Assembly: GCA_037389465.1 (NCBI GenBank)
Contig: JAZARR010000295.1
Coordinates: forward strand, 1 to 64,000
Length of the DNA: 64,000 nt
From: Baylisascaris procyonis
Taxonomy: Eukaryota > Nematoda > Chromadorea > Rhabditida > Ascarididae
Direction: 5' to 3'
Under the pieces are notes generated by a model that searched no databases, was not told where the DNA came from, and was given only the letters and a program-made list of their open reading frames with translations. Below are positions 13,744 to 27,544 of the stretch, piece by piece. A program made the translations under genes and the position numbers. The first letter of the stretch is position 1. The number at the start of each line of letters is the position of its first letter.

Positions 13744-14534
13744 CAATCAACAATCATCAATCAACAATCATCAATCAACAATCATCAATCAACAATCAAC
13801 AATCAACAATCAACAATCAACAATCAACAATCAACAATCAACAATCAACAATCAACAATCAACAATCAACAATCAACAATCAACAATCAACAATCAACAA
13901 TCAACAATCAACAATCAACAATCAACAATCAACAATCAACAATCAACAATCAACAATCAACAATCAACAATCAACAATCAACAATCAACAATCAACAATC
14001 AACAATCAACAATCAACAATCAACAATCATCAATCATCAATCAACAATCAACAATCATCAATCATCAATCATCAATCATCAATCAACAATCATCAATCAA
14101 CAATCATCAATCAACAATCAACAATCAACAATCAACAATCAACAATCAACAATCAACAATCAACAATCAACAATCAACAATCAACAATCAACAATCAACA
14201 ATCAACAATCATCAATCAACAATCATCAATCATCAATCATCAATCATCAATCATCAATCAACAATCAACAATCATCAATCATCAATCATCAATCATCAAT
14301 CAACAATCATCAATCATCAATCAACAATCAACAATCATCAATCATCAATCAACAATCAACAATCAACAATCAACAATCAACAATCAACAATCAACAATCA
14401 ACAATCAACAATCAACAATCAACAATCAACAATCAACAATCAACAATCAACAATCAACAATCAACAATCAACAATCAACAATCAACAATCAACAATCAAC
14501 AATCAACAATCAACAATCAACAATCAACAATCAA

Positions 14535-14710
14535 CAATCATCAATCAACAATCAACAATCAACAATCAACAATGAACAATCAACAATCAACAATAATCAA
14601 CAATCAACAATCAACAATAATCAACAATCATCAATCAACAATAATCAACAATCAACAATCAACAATAATCAACAATCAACAATCAACAATAATCAACAAT
14701 CAACAATCAA
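14535..14710 (+). repeat. 176-bp higher-order unit, copy 1a
   Basis: The unit is one T-unit (14535), seven A-type units, then five 24-bp units starting at 14592, 14616, 14640, 14664 and 14688: 7 + 49 + 120 = 176 bp. Each 24-mer is three heptamers with an added AAT. The second 24-mer carries one T-type heptamer, a marker seen in many other copies. A C-to-G change at 14574, 39 bases into the unit, creates an ATG. Confidence 0.92.
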
Positions 14711-14911
14711 CAATCATCAATCAACAATCAACAATCAACAATCAACAATGAACAATCAACAATCGACAATAATCAACAATCAACAATCAACAATAATCAA
14801 CAATCATCAATCAACAATAATCAACAATCAACAATCAACAATAATCAACAATCAACAATCAACAATAATCAACAATCAACAATCAACAATAATCAACAAT
14901 CAACAATCAAC
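14711..14911 (+). repeat. 176-bp higher-order unit, copy 1b, with a sixth 24-mer
   Basis: This is a direct tandem copy of the preceding unit, offset by 176 bp: T-unit at 14711, seven A-type units, then 24-mers at 14768, 14792, 14816, 14840, 14864 and 14888. It keeps both copy-1a markers, the G 39 bases in (14750) and the T-type heptamer in the second 24-mer, and adds a private G at 14765 that makes a TCGA. A lone CATC-type insert follows at 14989, 101 bp after the last 24-mer start. Confidence 0.92.
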
Positions 14912-15103
14912 AATCAACAATCAACAATCAACAATCAACAATCAACAATCAACAATCAACAATCAACAATCAACAATCAACAATCAACAATCATCAACAA
15001 TCAACAATCAACAATCAACAATCAACAATCAACAATCAACAATCAACAATCAACAATCAACAATCAACAATCAACAATCAACAATCAACAATCAACAATC
15101 AAC

Positions 15104-15341
15104 AATCATCAACAATCAACAATCAACAATAATCAACAATCAACAATCAACAATAATCAACAATCAACAATCAACAATAATCAACAATCAACAATCAACA
15201 ATAATCAACAATCAACAATCAACAATAATCAACAATCAACAATCAACAATCAACAATCAACAATCAACAATCAACAATCAACAATCAACAATCAACAATC
15301 AACAATCAACAATCAACAATAATCAACAATCAACAATCAAC
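15104..15341 (+). repeat. Six-slot 24-bp cassette with a downstream lone insert
   Basis: Triplet inserts start at 15104 (CATC form), 15128, 15152, 15176, 15200 and 15224, each 24 bp apart. A lone insert follows at 15318, 94 bp after the last. The same six-then-94 spacing is seen near 27.3, 28.5 and 35.0 kb. Confidence 0.88.
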
Positions 15342-16151
15342 AATCAACAATCAACAATCAACAATCAACAATCAACAATCAACAATCAACAATCAACAAT
15401 CAACAATCAACAATCAACAATCAACAATCAACAATCAACAATCAACAATCAACAATCAACAATCAACAATCAACAATCAACAATCAACAATCAACAATAA
15501 TCAACAATCAACAATCAACAATAATCAACAATCAACAATCAACAATCAACAATCAACAATCAACAATCAACAATCAACAATCAACAATCAACAATCAACA
15601 ATCAACAATCATCAATCAACAATCATCAATCATCAATCATCAATCATCAATCAACAATCAACAATCAACAATCAACAATCATCAATCAACAATCATCAAT
15701 CAACAATCATCAATCAACAATCAACAATCAACAATCAACAATCAACAATCAACAATCAACAATCAACAATCAACAATCAACAATCAACAATCAACAATCA
15801 ACAATCAACAATCAACAATCAACAATCAACAATCAACAATCAACAATCAACAATCATCAATCATCAATCATCAATCAACAATCAACAATCATCAATCATC
15901 AATCATCAATCATCAATCAACAATCATCAATCATCAATCACCAATCAACAATCAACAATCATCAATCATCAATCAACAATCAACAATCAACAATCAACAA
16001 TCAACAATCAACAATCAACAATCAACAATCAACAATCAACAATCAACAATCAACAATCAACAATCAACAATCAACAATCAACAATCAACAATCAACAATC
16101 AACAATCAACAATCAACAATCAACAATCAACAATCAACAATCAACAATCAA

Positions 16152-16528
16152 CAATCATCAATCAACAATCAACAATCAACAATCAACAATCAACAATCAA
16201 CAATCAACAATAATCAACAATCAACAATCAACAATAATCAACAATCATCAATCAACAATAATCAACAATCAACAATCAACAATAATCAACAATCAACAAT
16301 CAACAATAATCAACAATCAACAATCAACAATCATCAATCAACAATCAACAATCAACAATCAACAATCAACAATCAACAATCAACAATAATCAACAATCAA
16401 CAATCAACAATAATCAACAATCAACAATCAACAATCATCAACAATCAACAATCAACAATAATCAACAATCAACAATCAACAATCATCAACAATCAACAAT
16501 CAACAATAATCAACAATCAACAATCAAC
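16152..16528 (+). repeat. 176-bp higher-order unit, tandem pair 2
   Basis: T-units at 16152 and 16328 are 176 bp apart and each is followed by seven A-units. The first copy has 24-mers at 16209, 16233, 16257, 16281 and 16305, with the T-type heptamer marker in the second. The next copy has six slots at 16385, 16409, 16433, 16457, 16481 and 16505; slots three and five have the CATC form instead of AATC. Neither copy has the G marker of the 14.5-kb pair. Confidence 0.9.
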
Positions 16529-16702
16529 AATCAACAATCAACAATCAACAATCAACAATCAACAATCAACAATCAACAATCAACAATCAACAATCAACAA
16601 TCAACAATCAACAATCAACAATCAACAATCAACAATCAACAATCAACAATCAACAATCAACAATCAACAATCAACAATCAACAATCAACAATCAACAATC
16701 AA

Positions 16703-16847
16703 CAATAATCAACAATCAACAATCAACAATAATCAACAATCATCAATCAACAATAATCAACAATCAACAATCAACAATAATCAACAATCAACAATCAACA
16801 ATAATCAACAATCAACAATCAACAATAATCAACAATCAACAATCAAC
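16703..16847 (+). repeat. Six-slot 24-bp cassette
   Basis: AATAATC inserts at 16704, 16728, 16752, 16776, 16800 and 16824 keep exact 24-bp spacing. The T-type heptamer is again in the second unit. There is no leading T-unit; pure A-units precede and follow it. Two further inserts at 17100 and 17124 lie 276 bp downstream. Confidence 0.9.
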
Positions 16848-17209
16848 AATCAACAATCAACAATCAACAATCAACAATCAACAATCAACAATCAACAATC
16901 AACAATCAACAATCAACAATCAACAATCAACAATCAACAATCAACAATCAACAATCAACAATCAACAATCAACAATCAACAATCAACAATCAACAATCAA
17001 CAATCAACAATCAACAATCAACAATCAACAATCAACAATCAACAATCAACAATCAACAATCAACAATCAACAATCAACAATCAACAATCAACAATCAACA
17101 ATAATCAACAATCAACAATCAACAATAATCAACAATCAACAATCAACAATCAACAATCAACAATCAACAATCAACAATCAACAATCAACAATCAACAATC
17201 AACAATCAA

Positions 17210-17335
17210 CAATCATCAATCACCAATCATCAATCATCAATCATCAATCATCAATCATCAATCAACAATCAACAATCATCAATCATCAATCATCAATCAT
17301 CAATCAACAATCATCAATCATCAATCAACAATCAA
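17210..17335 (+). repeat. T-unit island with C-unit barcode, copy 1
   Basis: Reading unit types in order gives T1 C1 T5 A2 T4 A1 T2, then pure A-units. The same order recurs at 32329, about 15.1 kb away, and in shortened form at 17427. Islands at 15851, 18490 and 25065 share the inner part A2 T4 A1. Confidence 0.88.
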
Positions 17336-17426
17336 CAATCAACAATCAACAATCAACAATCAACAATCAACAATCAACAATCAACAATCAACAATCAACA
17401 ATCAACAATCAACAATCAACAATCAA

Positions 17427-17522
17427 CAATCATCAATCACCAATCATCAATCATCAATCATCAATCATCAATCATCAATCAACAATCAACAATCATCAAT
17501 CAACAATCATCAATCATCAATC
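17427..17522 (+). repeat. T-unit island with C-unit barcode, shortened copy
   Basis: The order is T1 C1 T5 A2 T1 A1 T2, identical to the island 217 bp (31 heptamers) upstream except that T4 is reduced to T1, a loss of three units. It is a tandem duplicate of its neighbour. Confidence 0.85.
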
Positions 17523-17808
17523 AACAATCAACAATCAACAATCAACAATCAACAATCAACAATCATCAATCAACAATCAACAATCAACAATCAACAATCA
17601 ACAATCAACAATCAACAATCAATCAACAATCAACAATCAACAATCAACAATCAACAATCAACAATCAACAATCAACAATCAACAATCAACAATCAACAAT
17701 CAACAATCAACAATCAACAATCAACAATCAACAATCAACAATCAACAATCAACAATCAACAATCAACAATCAACAATCAACAATCAACAATCAACAATCA
17801 ACAATCAA

Positions 17809-18127
17809 CAATAATCAACAATCAACAATCAACAATAATCAACAATCAACAATCAATCAATAATCAACAATCAACAATCAACAATAATCAACAATCAACA
17901 ATCAACAATAATCAACAATCAACAATCAACAATCATCAATCAACAATCAACAATCAACAATCAACAATCAACAATCAACAATCAACAATAATCAACAATC
18001 AACAATCAACAATAATCAACAATCAACAATCAACAATCAACAATCAACAATCAACAATAATCAACAATCAACAATCAACAATAATCAACAATCAACAATC
18101 AACAATAATCAACAATCAACAATCAAC
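17809..18127 (+). repeat. 176-bp-type higher-order pair with a missing insert
   Basis: 24-mers start at 17810, 17834, 17859 (25-bp step from an AATC tetramer), 17883 and 17907. A T-unit at 17930 and seven A-units follow, then inserts at 17987, 18011, 18056, 18080 and 18104. The two halves are 177 bp apart. In the second half the third insert is missing, giving a 45-bp step (21 + 24). The same missing slot is seen at 41901 and 45292. Confidence 0.88.
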
Positions 18128-18848
18128 AATCATCAATCAATCAACAATCAACAATCAACAATCAACAATCAACAATCAACAATCAACAATCAACAATCAA
18201 CAATCAATCAACAATCAACAATCAACAATCAACAATCAATCAACAATCAACAATCAACAATCAACAATCAACAATCAACAATCAACAATCAACAATCAAC
18301 AATCAACAATCAACAATCAACAATCAACAATCAACAATCAACAATCAACAATCAACAATCAACAATCAACAATCAACAATAATCAACAATCAACAATCAA
18401 CAATAATCAACAATCAACAATCAACAATCAACAATCAACAATCAACAATCAACAATCAACAATCAACAATCAACAATCAACAATCAACAATCATCAATCA
18501 TCAATCATCAATCATCAATCATCAATCATCAATCATCAATCAACAATCAACAATCATCAATCATCAATCATCAATCATCAATCAACAATCATCAATCATC
18601 AATCATCAATCAACAATCAACAATCAACAATCAACAATCAACAATCAACAATCAACAATCAACAATCAACAATCAACAATCAACAATCAACAATCAACAA
18701 TCAATCAACAATCAACAATCATCAATCATCAATCATCAATCATCAATCATCAATCATCAATCAACAATCATCAATCATCAATCATCAATCATCAATCATC
18801 AATCATCAATCATCAATCATCAATCAACAATCATCAATCATCAATCAT

Positions 18849-19317
18849 CAATCAACAATCAACAATCAACAATCAACAATCAACAATCAACAATCAACAA
18901 TCAACAATCAACAATCAACAATCAACAATCAACAATCAACAATCAACAATCAACAATCAACAATCAACAATCAACAATCAACAATCAACAATCAACAATC
19001 AACAATCAACAATCAACAATCAACAATCAACAATCAACAATCAACAATCAACAATCAACAATCAACAATCAACAATCAACAATCAACAATCAACAATCAA
19101 CAATCAACAATCAACAATCAACAATCAACAATCAACAATCAACAATCAACAATCAACAATCAACAATCAACAATCAACAATCAACAATCAACAATCAACA
19201 ATCAACAATCAACAATCAACAATCAACAATCAACAATCAACAATCAACAATCAACAATCAACAATCAACAATCAACAATCAACAATCAACAATCAACAAT
19301 CAACAATCAACAATCAA
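18849..19317 (+). repeat. Pure A-unit run, 67 copies
   Basis: The run is 469 bp, an exact multiple of 7, between a T island and a phase-shifting CAATCAATC junction near 19318. No base change was seen inside it. Confidence 0.85.
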
Positions 19318-19384
19318 CAATCAATCAACAATCAACAATCAACAATCAACAATCAACAATCAACAATCAACAATCAACAATCAA

Positions 19385-19580
19385 CAATCATCAATCAACA
19401 ATCAACAATCAACAATCAACAATCAACAATCAACAATCAACAATAATCAACAATCAACAATCAACAATCAACAATCAACAATCAACAATCATCAACAATC
19501 AACAATCAACAATAATCAACAATCAACAATCAACAATCAACAATCAACAATCAACAATAATCAACAATCAACAATCAACA
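19385..19580 (+). repeat. T-unit, seven A-units and a degenerate 24-bp cassette
   Basis: A T-unit at 19385 is followed by seven A-units and an AATAATC insert at 19442, the standard start of the higher-order unit. Later inserts are fewer and irregular: a CATC form near 19488, and AATAATC near 19512 and 19557. It looks like a decayed or rearranged copy. Confidence 0.7.
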
Positions 19581-19928
19581 ATCAACAATCAACAATCAAC
19601 AATCAACAATCAACAATCAACAATCAACAATCAACAATCAACAATCAACAATCAACAATCAACAATCAACAATCAACAATCAACAATCAACAATCAACAA
19701 TCAACAATCAACAATCATCAATCAACAATCAACAATCATCAATCAACAATCAACAATCAACAATCATCAATCATCAATCAACAATCATCAATCAACAATC
19801 AACAATCAACAATCAACAATCAACAATCAACAATCATCAATCAACAATCAACAATCAACAATCAACAATCAACAATCAACAATCAACAATCAACAATCAA
19901 CAATCAACAATCAACAATCAACAATCAT

Positions 19929-20516
19929 CAATCAACAATCAACAATCAACAATCAACAATCAACAATCAACAATCAACAATCAACAATCAACAATCAACA
20001 ATCAACAATCAACAATCAACAATCAACAATCAACAATCAACAATCAACAATCAACAATCAACAATCAACAATCAACAATCAACAATCAACAATCAACAAT
20101 CAACAATCAACAATCAACAATCAACAATCAACAATCAACAATCAACAATCAACAATCAACAATCAACAATCAACAATCAACAATCAACAATCAACAATCA
20201 ACAATCAACAATCAACAATCAACAATCAACAATCAACAATCAACAATCAACAATCAACAATCAACAATCAACAATCAACAATCAACAATCAACAATCAAC
20301 AATCAACAATCAACAATCAACAATCAACAATCAACAATCAACAATCAACAATCAACAATCAACAATCAACAATCAACAATCAACAATCAACAATCAACAA
20401 TCAACAATCAACAATCAACAATCAACAATCAACAATCAACAATCAACAATCAACAATCAACAATCAACAATCAACAATCAACAATCAACAATCAACAATC
20501 AACAATCAACAATCAA
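19929..20516 (+). repeat. Pure A-unit run, 84 copies
   Basis: The run covers 588 bp, exactly 84 heptamers, from the lone T-unit at 19922 to a CATC-type insert cassette beginning at 20517. Inserts then follow near 20518, 20542 and 20566, with the T-type heptamer in the second unit as in other cassettes. Confidence 0.85.
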
Positions 20517-23500
20517 CAATCATCAACAATCAACAATCAACAATAATCAACAATCATCAATCAACAATCAATCAACAATCAACAATCAACAATCAATCAA
20601 CAATCAACAATCAACAATAATCAACAATCAACAATCAACAATCAAATCAACAATCAACAATCAACAATCAACAATCAACAATCAACAATCAACAATCAAC
20701 AATCAATCAACAATCAACAATCAACAATCAACAATCAACAATCAACAATCAACAATCAACAATCAACAATCAACAATCAACAATCAACAATCAACAATCA
20801 ACAATCAACAATCAACAATCAACAATCAACAATCAACAATCAACAATCAACAATCAACAATCAACAATCAACAATCAACAATCAACAATCAACAATCAAC
20901 AATCAACAATCAACAATCAACAATCAACAATCAACAATCAACAATCAACAATCAACAATCAACAATCAACAATCAACAATCAACAATCAACAATCAACAA
21001 TCAACAATCAACAATCAACAATCAACAATCAACAATCAACAATCAACAATCATCAATCAACAATCAACAATCAACAATCAACAATCAACAATCAACAATC
21101 AACAATCAACAATCAACAATCAACAATCAACAATCAACAATCAACAATCAACAATCAACAATCAACAATCAACAATCAACAATCAACAATCAACAATCAA
21201 CAATCAACAATCAACAATCAACAATCAACAATCAACAATCAATCAACAATCAACAATCAACAATCAATCAATCAACAATCAACAATAATCAACAATCAAC
21301 AATCAACAATCAACAATCAACAATCAACAATCAACAATCAACAATCAACAATCAACAATCAACAATCAACAATCAACAATCAACAATCAACAATCAACAA
21401 TCAACAATCAACAATCAACAATCAACAATCAACAATCAACAATCAACAATCAACAATCAACAATCAACAATCAACAATCAACAATCAACAATCAACAATC
21501 AACAATCAACAATCAACAATCAACAATCAACAATCAACAATCAACAATCAACAATCAACAATCAACAATCAACAATCAACAATCAACAATAATCAACAAT
21601 CAACAATCAACAATCAACAATCAACAATCAACAATCATCAATCATCAATCAACAATCAACAATCAACAATCAACAATCATCAATCATCAATCATCAATCA
21701 TCAATCAACAATCATCAATCATCAATCATCAATCATCAATCAACAATCAACAATCAACAATCACAATCATCAATCATCAATCATCAATCAACAATCATCA
21801 ATCATCAATCAACAATCAACAATCAACAATCAACAATCAACAATCAACAATCATCAATCAACAATCAACAATCAACAATCAACAATCAACAATCAACAAT
21901 CAACAATCAACAATCAACAATCAACAATCAACAATCAACAATCAACAATCAACAATCAACAATCAACAATCAACAATCAACAATCAACAATCAACAATCA
22001 ACAATCAACAATCAACAATCAACAATCAACAATCAACAATCAACAATCAACAATCAACAATCAACAATCAACAATCAACAATCAACAATCAACAATCAAC
22101 AATCAACAATCAACAATCAACAATCAACAATCAACAATCAACAATCAACAATCAACAATCAACAATCAACAATCAACAATCAACAATCAACAATCAACAA
22201 TCAACAATCAACAATCAACAATCAACAATCAACAATCAACAATCAACAATCAACAATCAACAATCATCAATCAACAATCAACAATCAACAATCAACAATC
22301 AACAATCAACAATCAACAATCAACAATCAACAATCAACAATCAACAATCAACAATCAACAATCAACAATCAACAATCAACAATCAACAATCAACAATCAA
22401 CAATCAACAATCAACAATCAACAATCAACAATCAACAATCAACAATCAACAATCAACAATCAACAATCATCAATCAACAATCAACAATCAACAATCAACA
22501 ATCAACAATCAACAATCAACAATCAATCAACAATCAACAATCAACAATCATCAACAATCATCAATCATCAATCATCAACAATCAACAATCATCAATCAAT
22601 CAACAATCAACAATCAACAATAATCAACAATCAACAATCAACAATCAATCAACAATCAACAATCAACAATCAACAATCAACAATCAACAATCAACAATCA
22701 ACAATCAACAATCAACAATCAACAATCAACAATCAACAATCAACAATCAACAATCAACAATCAACAATCAACAATCAACAATCAACAATCAACAATCAAC
22801 AATCAACAATCAACAATCAACAATCAACAATCAACAATCAACAATCAACAATCAACAATCAACAATCAACAATCAACAATCAACAATCAACAATCAACAA
22901 TCAACAATCAACAATCAACAATCAACAATCAACAATCAACAATCAACAATCAACAATCAACAATCAACAATCAACAATCAACAATCAACAATCAACAATC
23001 AACAATCAACAATCAACAATCAACAATCAACAATCAACAATCAACAATCAACAATCAACAATCAACAATCAACAATCAACAATCAACAATCAACAATCAA
23101 CAATCAACAATCAACAATCAACAATCAACAATCAACAATCAACAATCATCAACAATCAACAATCAACAATCAACAATCAACAATCAACAATCATCAACAA
23201 TCAACAATCAACAATAATCAACAATCAACAATCAACAATCAACAATCAACAATCAACAATCAACAATCAACAATCAACAATCATCAATCATCAATCATCA
23301 ATCATCAATCATCAATCATCAATCATCAACAATCAACAATCAACAATCAACAATCAACAATCAACAATCAACAATCAACAATCAACAATCAACAATCAAC
23401 AATCAACAATCAACAATCAACAATCAACAATCAACAATCAACAATCAACAATCAACAATCATCAATCAACAATCAACAATCATCAATCAACAATCATCAA

Positions 23501-23673
23501 TCAATCAATCATCAATCAACAATCAACAATCAACAATCAACAATCAACAATCAACAATCATCAATCATCAATCATCAATCAACAATCATCAATCAACAAT
23601 CAACAATCAACAATCAACAATCAACAATCAACAATCAACAATCATCAATCAACAATCAACAATCAACAATCAA

Positions 23674-24247
23674 CAATCATCAATCAACAATCAACAATCA
23701 ACAATCAACAATCAACAATCAACAATCAACAATCAACAATCAACAATCAACAATCAACAATCAACAATCAACAATCAACAATCAACAATCAACAATCAAC
23801 AATCAACAATCAACAATCAACAATCAACAATCAACAATCAACAATCAACAATCAACAATCAACAATCAACAATCAACAATCAACAATCAACAATCAACAA
23901 TCAACAATCAACAATCAACAATCAACAATCAACAATCAACAATCAACAATCAACAATCAACAATCAACAATCAACAATCAACAATCAACAATCAACAATC
24001 AACAATCAACAATCAACAATCAACAATCAACAATCAACAATCAACAATCAACAATCAACAATCAACAATCAACAATCAACAATCAACAATCAACAATCAA
24101 CAATCAACAATCAACAATCAACAATCAACAATCAACAATCAACAATCAACAATCAACAATCAACAATCAACAATCAACAATCAACAATCAACAATCAACA
24201 ATCAACAATCAACAATCAACAATCAACAATCAACAATCAACAATCAA
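23674..24247 (+). repeat. T-unit plus pure A-unit run, 81 copies
   Basis: A lone T-unit at 23674 is followed by 567 bp, exactly 81 A-units, up to the T-unit at 24248. Together with the T-unit and seven A-units that follow, this makes 89 units before the 24-bp cassette. That matches the 89-copy run at 26683. Confidence 0.88.
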
Positions 24248-24448
24248 CAATCATCAATCAACAATCAACAATCAACAATCAACAATCAACAATCAACAAT
24301 CAACAATAATCAACAATCAACAATCAACAATAATCAACAATCATCAATCAACAATCATCAACAATCAACAATCAACAATAATCAACAATCAACAATCAAC
24401 AATAATCAACAATCAACAATCAACAATAATCAACAATCAACAATCAAC
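24248..24448 (+). repeat. Six-slot higher-order cassette
   Basis: A T-unit at 24248 and seven A-units lead to inserts at 24305, 24329, 24353 (CATC form), 24377, 24401 and 24425. The second 24-mer carries the T-type heptamer. A lone insert follows at 24526, 101 bp after the last slot, one heptamer more than the 94-bp spacing of some other copies. Confidence 0.9.
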
Positions 24449-25562
24449 AATCAACAATCAACAATCAACAATCAACAATCAACAATCAACAATCAACAAT
24501 CAACAATCAACAATCAACAATCAACAATAATCAACAATCAACAATCAACAATCAACAATCAACAATCAACAATCAACAATCAACAATCAACAATCAACAA
24601 TCAACAATCAACAATCAACAATCAACAATCAACAATCAACAATCAACAATCAACAATCAACAATCAACAATCAACAATCAACAATCAACAATCAACAATC
24701 AACAATCAACAATCATCAACAATCAACAATCAACAATCAATCAACAATCAACAATCAACAATCAACAATCAACAATCAACAATCAACAATCAACAATCAA
24801 CAATCAACAATCAACAATCAACAATCAACAATCAACAATCAACAATCAACAATCAACAATCAACAATCAACAATCAACAATCAACAATCAACAATCAACA
24901 ATCAACAATCATCAATCAACAATCAACAATCAACAATCAACAATCAACAATCAACAATCAACAAATCAACAATCAACAATCAACAATCAACAATCAACAA
25001 TCAACAATCAACAATCAACAATCAACAATCAACAATCAACAATCAACAATCAACAATCATCAACAATCATCAATCATCAATCATCAATCAACAATCAACA
25101 ATCATCAATCATCAATCATCAATCATCAATCAACAATCATCAATCATCAATCAACAATCAACAATCAACAATCAACAATCAACAATCAACAATCAACAAT
25201 CAACAATCAACAATCAACAATCAACAATCAACAATCAACAATCAACAATCAACAATCAACAATCAACAATCAACAATCAACAATCAACAATCAACAATCA
25301 ACAATCAACAATCAACAATCAACAATCAACAATCAACAATCAACAATCAACAATCAACAATCAACAATCACAACAATCAACAATCAACAATCAACAATCA
25401 ACAATCAACAATCAACAATCAACAATCAACAATCAACAATCAACAATCAACAATCAACAATCAACAATCAACAATCAACAATCAACAATCAACAATCAAC
25501 AATCATCAATCAACAATCAACAATCAACAATCAACAATCAACAATCAACAATCAACAATCAA

Positions 25563-25990
25563 CAATCATCAATCAACAATCAACAATCATCAATCATCAA
25601 TCATCAATCATCAATCATCAATCATCAATCAACAATCATCAATCATCAATCATCAATCATCAATCAACAATCATCAATCATCAATCATCAATCATCAATC
25701 ATCAATCATCAATCATCAATCATCAATCATCAATCATCAATCATCAATCATCAATCATCAATCAACAATCATCAATCATCAATCATCAATCATCAATCAT
25801 CAATCATCAATCATCAATCAACAATCATCAATCATCAATCATCAATCATCAATCATCAATCAACAATCATCAATCAACAATCATCAATCATCAATCATCA
25901 ATCATCAATCAACAATCAACAATCATCAATCATCAATCAACAATCAACAATCAACAATCAACAATCATCAATCATCAATCATCAATCAAC
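25563..25990 (+). repeat. Large T-unit island in domain II
   Basis: About 430 bp of mainly T-units broken by single A-units, resembling domain I in composition. A further T-rich stretch lies at about 26103-26400. Together they are the largest T-rich area between 15 and 40 kb. No other sequence is embedded. Confidence 0.85.
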
Positions 25991-26675
25991 AATCAACAAT
26001 CAACAATCAACAATCAACAATCAACAATCAACAATCAACAATCAACAATCAACAATCAACAATCAACAATCAACAATCAACAATCAACAATCAACAATCA
26101 ACAATCATCAATCATCAATCATCAATCAACAATCAACAATCAACAATCATCAATCATCAATCATCAATCAACAATCATCAATCATCAATCATCAATCATC
26201 AATCATCAATCAACAATCATCAATCATCAATCATCAATCATCAATCATCAATCATCAATCATCAATCATCAATCATCAATCAACAATCAACAATCATCAA
26301 TCAACAATCAACAATCATCAATCAACAATCATCAATCATCAATCAACAATCAACAATCAACAATCAACAATCAACAATCATCAATCAACAATCAACAATC
26401 AACAATCAACAATCAACAATCAACAATCAACAATCAACAATCAACAATCAACAATCAACAATCAACAATCAACAATCAACAATCAACAATCAACAATCAA
26501 CAATCAACAATCAACAATCAACAATCAACAATCAACAATCAACAATCAACAATCAACAATCAACAATCAACAATCAACAATCAACAATCAACAATCAACA
26601 ATCAACAATCAACAATCAACAATCAACAATCAACAATCAACAATCAACAATCAACAATCAACAATCAACAATCAA

Positions 26676-27305
26676 CAATCATCAATCAACAATCAACAAT
26701 CAACAATCAACAATCAACAATCAACAATCAACAATCAACAATCAACAATCAACAATCAACAATCAACAATCAACAATCAACAATCAACAATCAACAATCA
26801 ACAATCAACAATCAACAATCAACAATCAACAATCAACAATCAACAATCAACAATCAACAATCAACAATCAACAATCAACAATCAACAATCAACAATCAAC
26901 AATCAACAATCAACAATCAACAATCAACAATCAACAATCAACAATCAACAATCAACAATCAACAATCAACAATCAACAATCAACAATCAACAATCAACAA
27001 TCAACAATCAACAATCAACAATCAACAATCAACAATCAACAATCAACAATCAACAATCAACAATCAACAATCAACAATCAACAATCAACAATCAACAATC
27101 AACAATCAACAATCAACAATCAACAATCAACAATCAACAATCAACAATCAACAATCAACAATCAACAATCAACAATCAACAATCAACAATCAACAATCAA
27201 CAATCAACAATCAACAATCAACAATCAACAATCAACAATCAACAATCAACAATCAACAATCAACAATCAACAATCAACAATCAACAATCAACAATCAACA
27301 ATCAA
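26676..27305 (+). repeat. T-unit plus pure A-unit run, 89 copies
   Basis: A T-unit at 26676 is followed by 623 bp, exactly 89 A-units, ending at the cassette start (27306). The segment lies 3002 bp after the one at 23674 and has the same unit count to the cassette. It differs only in having an A-unit where that copy has the T-unit at 24248. Confidence 0.88.
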
Positions 27306-27544
27306 CAATAATCAACAATCAACAATCAACAATAATCAACAATCATCAATCAACAATAATCAACAATCAACAATCAACAATAATCAACAATCAACAATCA
27401 ACAATAATCAACAATCAACAATCAACAATAATCAACAATCAACAATCAACAATCAACAATCAACAATCAACAATCAACAATCAACAATCAACAATCAACA
27501 ATCAACAATCAACAATCAACAATAATCAACAATCAACAATCAAC
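27306..27544 (+). repeat. Six-slot 24-bp cassette with lone insert
   Basis: Inserts lie at 27307, 27331, 27355, 27379, 27403 and 27427, with the T-type heptamer in the second unit and a lone insert at 27521, 94 bp after the last. It is the 3002-bp counterpart of the cassette at 24304, with AATC in the third slot instead of CATC. Confidence 0.9.

Larger units (their letters stand above)
1..14534 (+). repeat. Domain I: mixed A-unit and T-unit satellite
   Basis: T-units are abundant here and alternate with A-unit blocks. Clear A-unit blocks include 29-182 (22 copies) and stretches near 501-746, 1829-1957, 2452-2700, 3487-3765, 5248-5420, 6865-7297, 8083-8240, 8757-8915, 9531-9968, 9977-10690, 11679-12073, 13795-14028 and 14346-14534. 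Between them lie T-rich stretches of about 100-1000 bp. C-units (CAATCAC) appear near 334, 1182, 1197, 1623, 3791, 4109, 4174, 4680 and 13299. The domain also holds the only CCATAAATC cassettes and the only long 10-bp and 17-bp period arrays. No gene or RNA is visible anywhere in it. The right boundary is where 24-bp-period cassettes begin and T-units become sparse; it is a change of composition, not a sharp junction. Confidence 0.9.

Noticed and set aside
14748..15500. A 250-codon open reading frame of Q/N/S/T/I repeats
   Set aside because: It is the satellite read from an ATG made by one C-to-G change at 14750. It has no domain, no codon signature and no upstream signal, and it ends where an AAT triplet puts TAA in frame. 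Every other frame of the array is equally open.
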